Source: Bacillota bacterium | Lineage (GTDB): Bacteria; Bacillota; Clostridia; Lachnospirales; Cellulosilyticaceae | Direction: 5' to 3' | DNA: 62,313 nt | Assembly: GCA_023436395.1 (NCBI GenBank) | Contig: JAEZJJ010000085.1 | Location: forward strand, 1 to 62,313 | In this document: positions 54,777 to 62,313 of the stretch, piece after piece | How positions within the stretch are numbered: the stretch's first letter is position 1 | Layout: each line of letters begins with the position of its first letter | Made by a program: the position numbers and the translations under genes | Notes under the pieces: model-generated | Databases searched by the model: none | What the model saw: the letters and a program-made list of their open reading frames with translations, nothing else | Told to the model about the DNA's origin: nothing

Positions 54777-55479
54777 AGTACTAGCTGTAGTTTGCTTTTT
54801 ACAGATGATTGTATTTGAGATATGTGGTGGGTCGGCAGGAATGTTACCTGTATGGTTAGGGATAGGTGCATTGGCTATTATCCTTTCCTTTAAAAAAATC
54901 TATAAAAGATGTTTTAGATACAGGGTGATTAAATTACTTTTTGCTCTAGGTGTAATGGTTTTTGTGGGTATTGAAGGCTGGATTATTTGGACAGGGTTTA
55001 ATAGTGTACCTACAGAGCAAAATGATTTTATTATTGTATTAGGTGCACGAGTGAAAGGCGAGGCACCATCTCTTATTTTGCAATATAGGCTCAATAGTGC
55101 CTATGAATATTTAGAAGAGAATCCTCATACAGTGGCAATACTATCAGGTGGGCAAGGCCCAAATGAAGGAATTAGTGAAGCAGAAGCTATGAGACGTTAT
55201 TTAGTAGATAAGGGTATTGCTGAAGAACGATTAATTTTAGAAGATAAGTCTACTAGTACAGAGGAAAATTTAAAGTATTCATTTGAAATCATTGAGGGGA
55301 TGAAGGAAGAGAGTACAGTAAGTATTGTTACCAACCGTTTTCATGTCTTAAGGGGGCAGTTGATTGCAGCTGATTTAGGGAAGAAAGTAGGGGGGATAGG
55401 GGCTAAAGACTATGTCTATCTCATACCCAATTATTATTTAAGAGAATTTTTTGCTGTGATTAAGGAAATTATTTTTTAG
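54760..55479 (+). CDS. YdcF/DUF218 family membrane protein
   Basis: Three N-terminal membrane segments (residues about 5-90) are followed by a DUF218 domain (FIIVLGARVKGEAPSLILQYRL, ILSGGQGPNEGISEAEAMRRYL, ENLKYSFEII, VTNRFHVLRG). The family includes the envelope-biogenesis factor ElyC and SanA of enterobacteria; the enzymatic role is not established. I prefer the GTG at 54760, 5 bases after AGGAGG, over the GTG at 54754, which overlaps that site. Confidence 0.85.
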   Translation: MIYFFRVLAVVCFLQMIVFEICGGSAGMLPVWLGIGALAIILSFKKIYKRCFRYRVIKLLFALGVMVFVGIEGWIIWTGFNSVPTEQNDFIIVLGARVKGEAPSLILQYRLNSAYEYLEENPHTVAILSGGQGPNEGISEAEAMRRYLVDKGIAEERLILEDKSTSTEENLKYSFEIIEGMKEESTVSIVTNRFHVLRGQLIAADLGKKVGGIGAKDYVYLIPNYYLREFFAVIKEIIF

Positions 55480-55587
55480 AATGGCATTAATGATAATAAA
55501 AAGAGAAAAAAGGTATAAGAAAGTAAATGGCATTTTAAAATACAAAGGCTTAAGATGAGGAGGAAGATAACCTAAGGGGGAAAATAC

Positions 55588-56493
55588 ATGGAGAACTATG
55601 AAGTATATTTATATGGTATGATTCTTAAGACGAATAGTTTTTTACTGAAAGGACAGTATCCTCAGGCGGATACCTATGGAGAAATCAGAGAAAAGTATGA
55701 ACTTCCAGGAGGAGAAACAGGGACTTGTGCTACAATTTTAAATCAGTTAGGTTGTAGTGTAAAAATGGATGGTAACTATATGGGAACCAAAACCTATCCA
55801 ACCATTCAATCTTTTTATAAAAATAAAAATGTAGATATAAGTGCATTGACTATAGAAAAGGATTACGAAGGGTTAGAGGATTATGTTATCATTGATCAGC
55901 ATACCAGAACACCTTTTGGAATGTTTCAGGAATTTTATAGCGATAAAGTGGAAAGATGGAATATGCCTCAAAGAGCAGATATTAAGGCGGCAAAAGTTAT
56001 AGGAGTAGACCCATTTTTTAGAACGGCTTCGAAGCAGGTGGCAACTTATTGCACCGAAGAAGGGAAGCAATATGTAACGATTGACTGTCCTTTTGATAGT
56101 TTTTTACATCGTCATGCAAGTATTACCATTCTTTCTGGTGAATTCTTTAGCTATACATACCCTGATGAGGATAGAGGGGAATTATTTAAGCGTTATTTGG
56201 AAAATGGAGATGGATTGGTAATCTTTACAAGCGGTTCTAAGCCTATTTGGTATGGTAGAAGAAGTACAGGAAAGAAAGATTTTATACCTTATAAGGTAGA
56301 AGTTAAAAGCACTTTAGGGGCAGGTGATACTTTTAAAGCGGCTTGTATTTATGCATTGTTAAAAGAAATGTCAGATGTAGAAACAGTAAGATTTGCCAGT
56401 GCAACAGCAGCAATGGCTTGTACAAAGTTTCCTTTGCCCATTTATCCTCCATCATTAGAAGAGGTGATGGTATTAGTTAATAGTCAAAAATAA
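55588..56493 (+). CDS. PfkB-family sugar/nucleoside kinase
   Basis: A cytosolic ribokinase-fold kinase of 301 residues. GGETGTCATILNQLG forms the substrate side and STLGAGDTFKAACIYALL contains the catalytic Asp and the anion hole of the second PfkB signature. The substrate cannot be told. GGAGG lies upstream, and a second AAGGGGG nearer the ATG is the likely ribosome site. The TfoX-like gene follows after 33 bases, so they may be cotranscribed. Confidence 0.85.
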   Translation: MENYEVYLYGMILKTNSFLLKGQYPQADTYGEIREKYELPGGETGTCATILNQLGCSVKMDGNYMGTKTYPTIQSFYKNKNVDISALTIEKDYEGLEDYVIIDQHTRTPFGMFQEFYSDKVERWNMPQRADIKAAKVIGVDPFFRTASKQVATYCTEEGKQYVTIDCPFDSFLHRHASITILSGEFFSYTYPDEDRGELFKRYLENGDGLVIFTSGSKPIWYGRRSTGKKDFIPYKVEVKSTLGAGDTFKAACIYALLKEMSDVETVRFASATAAMACTKFPLPIYPPSLEEVMVLVNSQK

Positions 56494-56526
56494 AGAGAGT
56501 GTACAGTGAATAAGGAGGAAGTATCA

Positions 56527-56844
56527 ATGGCGACATCTATAGATTATATAGAATATGTTTGTGAGCAAATAGCAGGAACAGGAGTGATACGCTATAAGAA
56601 AATGTTTGGAGAGTATATGGTCTATGTAAATGATAAACCTGTACTGTTAGTATGCGATAACACAGTATTTGTCAAATGTTTATCATGCTTAGAAGAACAG
56701 ATGGTAGGGGCAGAAAAAGGCAATCCCTATAAGGGGGCGAAAGAGCATTATATTTTAGATATTGAGGATGCTACTTTCTCAAAAGAAGTTGTTAAGGTGT
56801 TAGAATCTGTTACACCCATCCCTAAACCTAGAAAAAAGAAATAA
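56527..56844 (+). CDS. TfoX/Sxy N-terminal domain protein
   Basis: A 105-residue protein matching the TfoX N-terminal fold (KKMFGEYMVYVNDKPVLLVCDNTVFVK). In gamma-proteobacteria the full-length form regulates competence; stand-alone N domains in Firmicutes are uncharacterised. The ATG at 56527 is 8 bases after AAGGAGG, so the earlier GTG at 56506 is rejected. The lysine-rich C terminus could contact nucleic acid. Confidence 0.8.
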   Translation: MATSIDYIEYVCEQIAGTGVIRYKKMFGEYMVYVNDKPVLLVCDNTVFVKCLSCLEEQMVGAEKGNPYKGAKEHYILDIEDATFSKEVVKVLESVTPIPKPRKKK

Positions 56845-56866
56845 AATTGAATGATCATAGATTAAG

Positions 56867-56912
56867 TGAGTATGCAATCTAGCTGAAGAAAGGTGGAGGC
56901 ATACTCATTTTT
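56867..56912 (+). terminator. Intrinsic terminator
   Basis: TGAGTATGC (56867-56875) and GCATACTCA (56899-56907) pair over 9 bp, followed by TTTTTGTTT. Confidence 0.7.
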
Positions 56913-57109
56913 GTTTCAAGAAACTAGAATTATGAAAATTGCAAATTATACACGCGTTTTAGAGCTGATTTAGTCGATATATATTAGAGAATTAATGAAG
57001 TGTTAACAGTAATTTTTGTAAGTTGTCATAGGAATTTATAGGCCTTAGGATTATAATAATGTTAAGGAAGATTAGTTTTAATGGACGAGAAAGGAGGAAT
57101 AAGACAGAC

Positions 57110-57799
57110 ATGTTTGAATTTATTAGGAAAAAGCGCCGGGTGGTATTACCAGAACAACCAACAGAAGAGGTGAAAATAACAAATAGTAATGTGAATCTAA
57201 AAAAAGAATATGTAAGTGAAATCTTAAAAACTAAAAAGTTACCAATCGTATTACTAGATCCCCTTTGGCATACGATGAGGGAGAGTATTCAAAGTGAGCT
57301 TATCAAAAATCAAGAAAAAAACTTGCAAGAACTTTTAAAAGAGCAAGGACGTTTGAATAATGATTATAAAGATTATAATACTGTCAAACAAAATTTTTTG
57401 AAAGAAATCTTAAATATAAGTGGTAAAGTACACAGTCAAGGAGATAATAACTCTATTGAGGAGCTAAACAAGCTACATCAAAGTACGGTAGGAGTCAATC
57501 AAAAATTAGAAGAAATAGAAAAACGTATAGAGGAGGTAGAAAAAGAAATTGAGAGTACCAATCGGGACATTATTGAAGAAATGATTGCGATAGGGTATGA
57601 ATATATTGAAGTTTGTAAGGAGAAAGAAATTAGGTTAGAAAGAGAAATTACTAAGCTGAGAGAACAGATGCTTCTAAAAACAGGGGAAAAGAAGAAATGT
57701 GAAAAATTACTAAAGGATGTCTACAACTATCTACATAATATTATTGGAAGAGAGCAAATTGAAATCATAGATAAGGGCATAGGAGAAAAAAATAAATGA
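57110..57799 (+). CDS. Coiled-coil protein of unknown function upstream of acpS
   Basis: A 229-residue charged protein, nearly all helical, with heptad patterns from about residue 75 to 210 and no signal peptide or membrane segment. I do not recognise a family. The ATG at 57110 follows GAAAGGAGG with long (12-base) spacing. The frame is open from 57059 but without a ribosome site there. Its last four bases overlap acpS (ATGA), so it is translationally coupled to that gene and heads the acpS-alr gene string. Confidence 0.65.
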   Translation: MFEFIRKKRRVVLPEQPTEEVKITNSNVNLKKEYVSEILKTKKLPIVLLDPLWHTMRESIQSELIKNQEKNLQELLKEQGRLNNDYKDYNTVKQNFLKEILNISGKVHSQGDNNSIEELNKLHQSTVGVNQKLEEIEKRIEEVEKEIESTNRDIIEEMIAIGYEYIEVCKEKEIRLEREITKLREQMLLKTGEKKKCEKLLKDVYNYLHNIIGREQIEIIDKGIGEKNK

Positions 57800-58173
57800 T
57801 TATAGGAATTGGAACGGATATCATAGAGATACAAAGGATCGAAAAAGTGATCCAAAAAACGCCACGTTTTTATAAAACAGTATTTACTCAAGAAGAACAA
57901 GCATATTATGAGGCAGGGCATAAAAAGGTAGAAAGCTTAGCAGGTGCTTTTGCAGCAAAGGAAGCTGTTAGTAAGGCTTTAGGTACAGGTTTTAGAGAAT
58001 TTTCACCTTGTGATATAGAAGTTGTGCGCAATGAGTTAGGCAGGCCAGGTGTTAGATTGCATGGAGGAGCGCAGGAGATTGCTCAGCAGTTAGGTACTAA
58101 GCAGATTCACCTCAGTATTTCTCATTGTCAGACCTATGCAGTTGCTTATGTGATCATAGAGGGTGAGGTATAA
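57796..58173 (+). CDS. acpS: Holo-ACP synthase
   Basis: Transfers phosphopantetheine from CoA to Ser34 of the acyl carrier protein encoded at 25.7 kb. GIGTDIIEIQRI includes the metal-binding Asp8, and FAAKEAVSKALGTG the catalytic Glu/Lys block. It is 125 residues. It overlaps the coiled-coil gene by 4 bases and is followed 2 bases later by nnrDE. Confidence 0.94.
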   Translation: MIIGIGTDIIEIQRIEKVIQKTPRFYKTVFTQEEQAYYEAGHKKVESLAGAFAAKEAVSKALGTGFREFSPCDIEVVRNELGRPGVRLHGGAQEIAQQLGTKQIHLSISHCQTYAVAYVIIEGEV

Positions 58174-58175
58174 AC

Positions 58176-59720
58176 ATGAAATTAATGTCGCCTGCTGCTA
58201 TGCGGGCATTAGATGAACAAGCCATAAAAGAATATGGCATTCCTGGCATTTTACTCATGGAGCATGCAGCTTATCACTTATATAAACATTTACAAAAGGA
58301 AAATAAAATAAATGAAGTTATTATTGTATGTGGCCCTGGCAATAATGGGGGAGATGGTTTAGCCTTAGCAAGGCAACTTCATCTATGGGGAAATGGCACA
58401 GTTAAGGTATTCCTTTTAGCTTCTAGAGACAAACTAAGTGAAGATGGAAAAATTTATTATGATATCTGCCAAAAATTACAAGTGGACATGATTCAAATAG
58501 ATAAGGAAAATAAAGATACGGCTTTTAAAAGCTTAGAAGCCAGTCAGGTAATTGTAGATGCTCTATTTGGAACTGGGTTAAAGAGACCTGTACAAGGGTT
58601 ATATGCCGAAATGATTAATCATATCAATCAGTGCCAAGGGTATAAGTTAAGTGTGGATATTCCTTCAGGTATAGATGGTGACACTGGAAAAGTACAAGGG
58701 ATTAGCGTTGTAGCAGACTATACCATTACTTTTGTGTTGCCTAAAAAAGGACTTTATCTGTATCCTGCTCCTTTATATACAGGTCAAGTAGAAGTTGTGG
58801 ATATTGGTATGCCTAAAGCATTAGTAGAAGAAGCCATAACAGATACTTTTTCCATAGAAGAAAAAGAAATGAAAGAACTTCTACCTAATCGACCAATGCG
58901 TAGTAATAAAGGGAGCTTTGGGAAAGTGCTAGTGATTGGTGGGAGCCTAGGGATGTCAGGTGCGCCCTCACTAACCAGTATGGCCGCTTATAAGGTGGGG
59001 TGTGGTACTGTGACAGCAGCGGTACCTTATGGTATACTAGAGATAATGGAACAAAAGTTAACAGAGGTAGTCTCTTGTGGTATGCCAGATCAAGAAGGTT
59101 ATTTAGGTAAAGAAGCCAGTAAGGTTTTAAGTCAAATGATCAATAACTATGATATGATTGCCATAGGCCCTGGAATGGGTAGAAATAGAAGTGTCATACC
59201 AATCATTACAGAGGTTTTATTAAGTGATAAGCCCTGTGTCATAGATGCAGATGGACTATACTTTTTGCCAGAACTTACAGATTTATTACGTGTCAGAAAG
59301 GCATTAACAGTTATAACCCCACATCCTGGGGAAATGGCAAGATTAGTGGGATGTACAATTGCAGAAGTATTAGATGAACCCCTAAAGATAGCTAAAAAAT
59401 ATGCGAAAGACTTACAATTAATTACTGTACTAAAGTTGGAAAGAACAGTGATAGCAGACTCTCATGGTGACATATATATAAATAGATATGGTAATTCAGG
59501 TTTAGCTAAAGGTGGTAGTGGTGATGTTTTAACAGGCATTATTACAGGATTATTAGCACAGGGATTGCAGGCGAATAACAAGGTAATAGACATGATTAAG
59601 TTAGGTTGCTTTTTACATGCTAAAGCAGGTGATATGGCAGCTAAGGATTTAACAGAGTATAGTTTTTTGCCAAGTGATACAATTCACTATTTGAGTCAGG
59701 TATTTAGGTCGCTTATGTAA
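58176..59720 (+). CDS. nnrDE: Bifunctional NAD(P)HX epimerase/dehydratase
   Basis: Repairs hydrated NADH and NADPH. The epimerase domain comes first (about 1-215, with VCGPGNNGGDGLALARQL and the metal-binding VDIPSGIDGDTG). The ADP/ATP-dependent dehydratase follows (about 220-514, with VITPHPGEMARL and GLAKGGSGDVLTGII). The 514-residue fusion is the usual bacterial form. It lies in the acpS operon with near-zero spacing. Confidence 0.93.
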   Translation: MKLMSPAAMRALDEQAIKEYGIPGILLMEHAAYHLYKHLQKENKINEVIIVCGPGNNGGDGLALARQLHLWGNGTVKVFLLASRDKLSEDGKIYYDICQKLQVDMIQIDKENKDTAFKSLEASQVIVDALFGTGLKRPVQGLYAEMINHINQCQGYKLSVDIPSGIDGDTGKVQGISVVADYTITFVLPKKGLYLYPAPLYTGQVEVVDIGMPKALVEEAITDTFSIEEKEMKELLPNRPMRSNKGSFGKVLVIGGSLGMSGAPSLTSMAAYKVGCGTVTAAVPYGILEIMEQKLTEVVSCGMPDQEGYLGKEASKVLSQMINNYDMIAIGPGMGRNRSVIPIITEVLLSDKPCVIDADGLYFLPELTDLLRVRKALTVITPHPGEMARLVGCTIAEVLDEPLKIAKKYAKDLQLITVLKLERTVIADSHGDIYINRYGNSGLAKGGSGDVLTGIITGLLAQGLQANNKVIDMIKLGCFLHAKAGDMAAKDLTEYSFLPSDTIHYLSQVFRSLM

Positions 59721-59750
59721 GTGGGAGTAAAGCATATAAGGGGGGATCAT

Positions 59751-60203
59751 ATGCGTGCAAAAGATATTATGCAAAGACAAGTTATATTTGTAAGAAATGA
59801 AGAAGTGCTGATGGAAGTGATTAACATTTTGATGCAACATCAGATTAGCGGTGTGCCAGTTATTAATGAAAACAACCAACTGGTAGGGGTTGTAAGTGAA
59901 AAAGATTTAATGACTAAGGAACAGGGCTTAAATATTTCATCATATATGACGGCTATGACGAGTATATTATCTATAGATGGGAAAAAGCAGTTGATACAAA
60001 GTAGAGAGAGACTACAAAAAGCCACTGCAGAAGAAGTTATGTCTACACCTGCCTTTGCCGTACATGAAGATGCTACTGTTGAAGAAATTGTATCACTTAT
60101 GATGAACAGACGTATTAATCGTATACCTGTTATTGATAAAGATAATAAGCTCATAGGTATTATAGGTAGAACAGACTTACTTCCCTTATTAATTAATAGG
60201 TAG
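59751..60203 (+). CDS. Paired CBS-domain protein
   Basis: A cytosolic protein of 150 residues made of two CBS domains (about 5-60 and 93-148) with a short bridge: AKDIMQRQVIFVRNEE...GVPVINENNQLVGVVSEKDL and EEVMSTPAFAVHEDA...RIPVIDKDNKLIGIIGRTDLL. Such pairs bind adenine nucleotides. The ATG at 59751 is 5 bases after AAGGGGGG; a GTG at 59721 has no ribosome site. It is in the acpS-alr gene string. Confidence 0.88.
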   Translation: MRAKDIMQRQVIFVRNEEVLMEVINILMQHQISGVPVINENNQLVGVVSEKDLMTKEQGLNISSYMTAMTSILSIDGKKQLIQSRERLQKATAEEVMSTPAFAVHEDATVEEIVSLMMNRRINRIPVIDKDNKLIGIIGRTDLLPLLINR

Positions 60204-60212
60204 GGAGGCAGC

Positions 60213-60800
60213 ATGAATAAGGTACAAAGGGTTGCAATATTAATTTATTTATGGATAATAAGTATAGTATTAGCAGGATGCTTAAATAACAAAGGGCTTA
60301 GTCATACTGAAAGCTTTTTTGATAACTTTAAAAGTTATGAAGCTACAGTAAAGGTAAGACTACTTGAAAATTCAAAACCTAATGTACTAAAGATGAAACA
60401 AAAAGCCAGTTTAAAAGGCAATTATGAATATATTTTAGAAGAACCTACTCATCTAAAAGGTTTACATGTTGTGTATGATGGTAAGACAATTACTCAGTAT
60501 CATTTATTAGCCCCACAAGGTGTAATGTGTGAACCTAGTAAAGCCAGACAAGAAATGCTTTTAACGAGTTTTGTAGAGCGCTATCATACATCTAATGAAA
60601 TAATAAAGGGTGCTACAAAGCTAGAGGATAAGAGTGTGATTACTATAGAGATGCCTATAGAAGGGAACTATAAGTATATGGCAAGAGAAAAACTCTATTT
60701 GGATGAGGAGAAATTATTACCTATTCAGATGAACATATATGATGAAGCAGGGAATATTACCTTACAAGTTGACTATGAAAGTTTCAAATACAATGATTAG
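60213..60800 (+). CDS. GerS/YdcC-like lipoprotein with LolA-type fold
   Basis: An exported lipoprotein of 195 residues with lipobox LAGC (Cys about 23). The mature part alternates beta strands as in LolA-like proteins (MKQKASLKGNYEYILEEPT ... QMNIYDEAGNITLQVDYESF). The gene directly before alr encodes such a lipoprotein both in Clostridioides difficile (GerS, needed for cortex lysis in germination) and in Bacillus subtilis (YdcC). That assignment rests on position, lipobox and fold pattern. A role in spore germination is inferred. An AGGGAGG site precedes the ATG. Confidence 0.75.
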   Translation: MNKVQRVAILIYLWIISIVLAGCLNNKGLSHTESFFDNFKSYEATVKVRLLENSKPNVLKMKQKASLKGNYEYILEEPTHLKGLHVVYDGKTITQYHLLAPQGVMCEPSKARQEMLLTSFVERYHTSNEIIKGATKLEDKSVITIEMPIEGNYKYMAREKLYLDEEKLLPIQMNIYDEAGNITLQVDYESFKYND

Positions 60801-60837
60801 ATAAGAATGAGAAGGTGAGTTTCTCAGGGAGGTAAAC

Positions 60838-61971
60838 ATGGAATCTCTTAGACCACGTGTTGTTGCAGAAGTCAATTTAGGTGCAATTGAACATAATTAT
60901 AAACAAATACGTCAGCATATCCCTCATCATACAGAGACGATGGCAATTGTGAAAGCAGATGGCTATGGGCATGGTGCAAAGGAAGTTGCTAGTTTCTTAC
61001 AAGAACAAGGGGTTAATCGTTTTGCAGTTGCCATTGTGGCAGAAGGTGAAGAACTTAGAGAGAGTGGTATTACTTCTCCTATTTTAGTGCTAGGGTATAC
61101 ACCTAGAGCAGATATTAAGGCGTTGATTAAGAATGATTTAACACAGACTGTTTTTTCTTATGAGATGGCTAAGACCATATCAGATGAAGCAGGGCGTCTT
61201 GGCAAAACAGTTAATATTCACTTGAAAGTGGATACTGGAATGGGGCGTATTGGTTTTTTATCTTCCCCTAAAAGTATTGAAGAGATTTTGATGATTGCAA
61301 AGCTTCCTAACATTAATTTAGAAGGTATTTTTACACATTTTTCTACAGCAGATGAAGAAGATACAAGTTATACAAGGGGACAATGGAGCATATTTGAAGG
61401 ATTTTTAAAAGAATTAAGTGAAGTAGGACTTGAAATTCCTGTTATTCATGCGGCTAATAGCGCAGCTATTATGTGTCATGAATATACCCATTTGAACTTA
61501 GTAAGACCAGGTATTATTCTTTATGGATACTATCCATCTACGTATTTGGAAGGAAAAATCCTTGATTTACAACCAGCGATGACACTTAAAACACAAGTGG
61601 TACATGTAAAAGAATTAACAGAAGGACAGTATGTCGGCTATGGTAGAAAATTTTATACCCATCAAAAAACTAAAATTGCTACGATTCCAGTTGGTTATGC
61701 AGATGGTTATTCAAGAAATCTAGGTAATAAGGGCAAAGTTTTAATTAGGGGCCAGTATGCACCTATTATAGGCAATATATGTATGGATCAGTTTATGGTC
61801 GATGTAACTCATATTAAAGGTGTAACAGTAGAAGATGAAGTTGTACTTTTTGGTAAACAACAAGATGCGGTGATTCGCGTTGAAGAAATTGCACAAAGCT
61901 TAGGCACCATTAATTACGAAATTGTATGTATGATCGGGAAAAGAGTTCCACGTATTTATATAAAACCTTAA
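60838..61971 (+). CDS. alr: Alanine racemase
   Basis: A PLP enzyme making D-alanine for peptidoglycan. Lys39 in AIVKADGYGHGA binds PLP, and the catalytic Tyr lies in VGYADGYSR of the C-terminal domain. It is 377 residues, with a GGGAGG site before the ATG. It sits between the lipoprotein gene and the toxin-antitoxin pair, as in Bacillus. Confidence 0.96.
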   Translation: MESLRPRVVAEVNLGAIEHNYKQIRQHIPHHTETMAIVKADGYGHGAKEVASFLQEQGVNRFAVAIVAEGEELRESGITSPILVLGYTPRADIKALIKNDLTQTVFSYEMAKTISDEAGRLGKTVNIHLKVDTGMGRIGFLSSPKSIEEILMIAKLPNINLEGIFTHFSTADEEDTSYTRGQWSIFEGFLKELSEVGLEIPVIHAANSAAIMCHEYTHLNLVRPGIILYGYYPSTYLEGKILDLQPAMTLKTQVVHVKELTEGQYVGYGRKFYTHQKTKIATIPVGYADGYSRNLGNKGKVLIRGQYAPIIGNICMDQFMVDVTHIKGVTVEDEVVLFGKQQDAVIRVEEIAQSLGTINYEIVCMIGKRVPRIYIKP

Positions 61972-62044
61972 AAATTTGAATAACATCGTATAAATTTATG
62001 AAAAATCGGCAACAATGGAAATAGCTAGTTAGGAGTAAATCACG

Positions 62045-62263
62045 ATGTTAGTAGGGAGTGATTTGCGAATGGCAAAGTCTAGGAGTGATTTTCAGTTAAC
62101 CCAAGAAGAGAGAGAAACAATCCCTGAAAAAAGCAAAGAAATAAATATGATGAAAAAAGGCTATAAGGAGATGGCAGCGATTAATCTAGCGCTCTCAAAC
62201 CTCTATTTTGAAATAGAAAGTGAGGCGGAGTCTTATTATGATCGCATAGCGGAGTGTGAGTAA
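62045..62263 (+). CDS. EndoAI-like antitoxin, shortened at the N terminus
   Basis: A 72-residue protein whose second half (MMKKGYKEMAAINLALSN) matches the C-terminal, toxin-binding part of Bacillus EndoAI (MRRGYMEMAKINL, recalled). The first part does not show the ribbon-helix-helix DNA-binding motif expected there. It is two bases upstream of the mazF start, so it is clearly the antitoxin partner. TAGGAG lies 9 bases before the ATG. Autoregulation by DNA binding may be lost or done differently. Confidence 0.75.
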   Translation: MLVGSDLRMAKSRSDFQLTQEERETIPEKSKEINMMKKGYKEMAAINLALSNLYFEIESEAESYYDRIAECE

Positions 62264-62264
62264 A

Positions 62265-62313
62265 GTGCAAGTAAAACGTGGAGATATTTTTTATGCGGAC
62301 TTAAGTCCAGTTA
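62265..62313 (+). CDS. ndoA: MazF/EndoA-type mRNA interferase (5' end only)
   Basis: The reading frame GTG-CAA-GTA gives the opening VQVKRGDIFYADLSPV, a hallmark of MazF/EndoA toxins, and runs off the window. The start lies one base after the antitoxin stop. The toxin cleaves mRNA at specific short sites. The order alr-antitoxin-toxin is the same as in Bacillus. Confidence 0.85.
   Translation, partial: MQVKRGDIFYADLSPV

Overview
The window is AT-rich, Gram-positive-type DNA: strong AGGAGG ribosome sites, frequent GTG and TTG starts, and short intergenic U-tailed hairpins. The gene content points to an anaerobic, endospore-forming member of the class Clostridia, probably near Lachnospirales/Cellulosilyticaceae: a spore photoproduct lyase-like protein, a GerS/YdcC-like lipoprotein beside alr, Rex, a FabT-type fatty-acid operon with FabK, and the SLH/copper-amine-oxidase-type surface proteins typical of that group. 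The family placement is an inference. No tRNA, rRNA, CRISPR array, transposase or prophage was seen.

Layout. 0-5 kb: msrAB, then on the minus strand a heterodimeric ABC exporter preceded by a strong promoter, a 31-codon leader peptide and an intrinsic terminator, which looks like a BmrB-type attenuator. 5-12.4 kb: an LtaS-like sulfatase, small unknown proteins, a CPBP-protease/11-residue-repeat/SUFU fusion, an FUSC-type membrane protein, an M42 peptidase and a broken GNAT gene. 12.5-22.7 kb: an MBOAT/DHHW O-acetylation pair, a two-component system, a small ORF of unknown meaning, a secreted PKD-like protein with a cysteine-hydrolase relative, a radical-SAM DNA-metabolism pair and a small orphan. 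22.8-33.9 kb: the complete type II fatty-acid synthesis operon fabT-fabH-acpP-fabK-fabD-fabG-fabF-accB-fabZ-accC-accD-accA, with a divergent flavin oxidoreductase and four FabT-like boxes between them. 34-40.2 kb: a chemoreceptor, a FliB-like methylase and a Calx-beta/SLH surface protein split by a stop codon. 40.2-46.3 kb: a cupin and a pepA-cdr pair, followed by a decayed second copy of the same pair whose middle is occupied by a copper-amine-oxidase-domain gene. 46.3-54.4 kb: an SPL-like protein, ABC-F ydiF divergent from rex, a roughly 400-nt potentially structured segment, a second ABC-F truncated by a stop codon, and a DUF1846 protein. 54.6-62.3 kb: YdcF, a PfkB kinase, TfoX-N, a coiled-coil protein, then acpS-nnrDE-CBS-gerS/ydcC-like-alr-endoAI-like-mazF (cut by the window end), an order partly shared with Bacillus subtilis.

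Long stretches without genes: 4740-5164 holds the ABC attenuator, its promoter and the promoter of the next gene. 17196-17702 holds the response-regulator promoter, the small ORF and an inverted repeat. 37386-37726 holds a terminator and a possible TATAAT at 37548-37553, otherwise nothing clear. 43817-44612 and 45453-46332 hold pseudogene remnants and hairpins. 50244-50877 holds the rex terminator, the candidate structured RNA and an extended -10 promoter. 54415-54611 is AT-rich and shows nothing.

Most unusual: the leader-peptide attenuator; the 50.3-50.7 kb candidate RNA; the CPBP-SUFU fusion; several enzymes with a key residue replaced (CPBP Glu, cysteine-hydrolase Cys, SPL Cys); and an excess of damaged genes with in-frame TAA codons.
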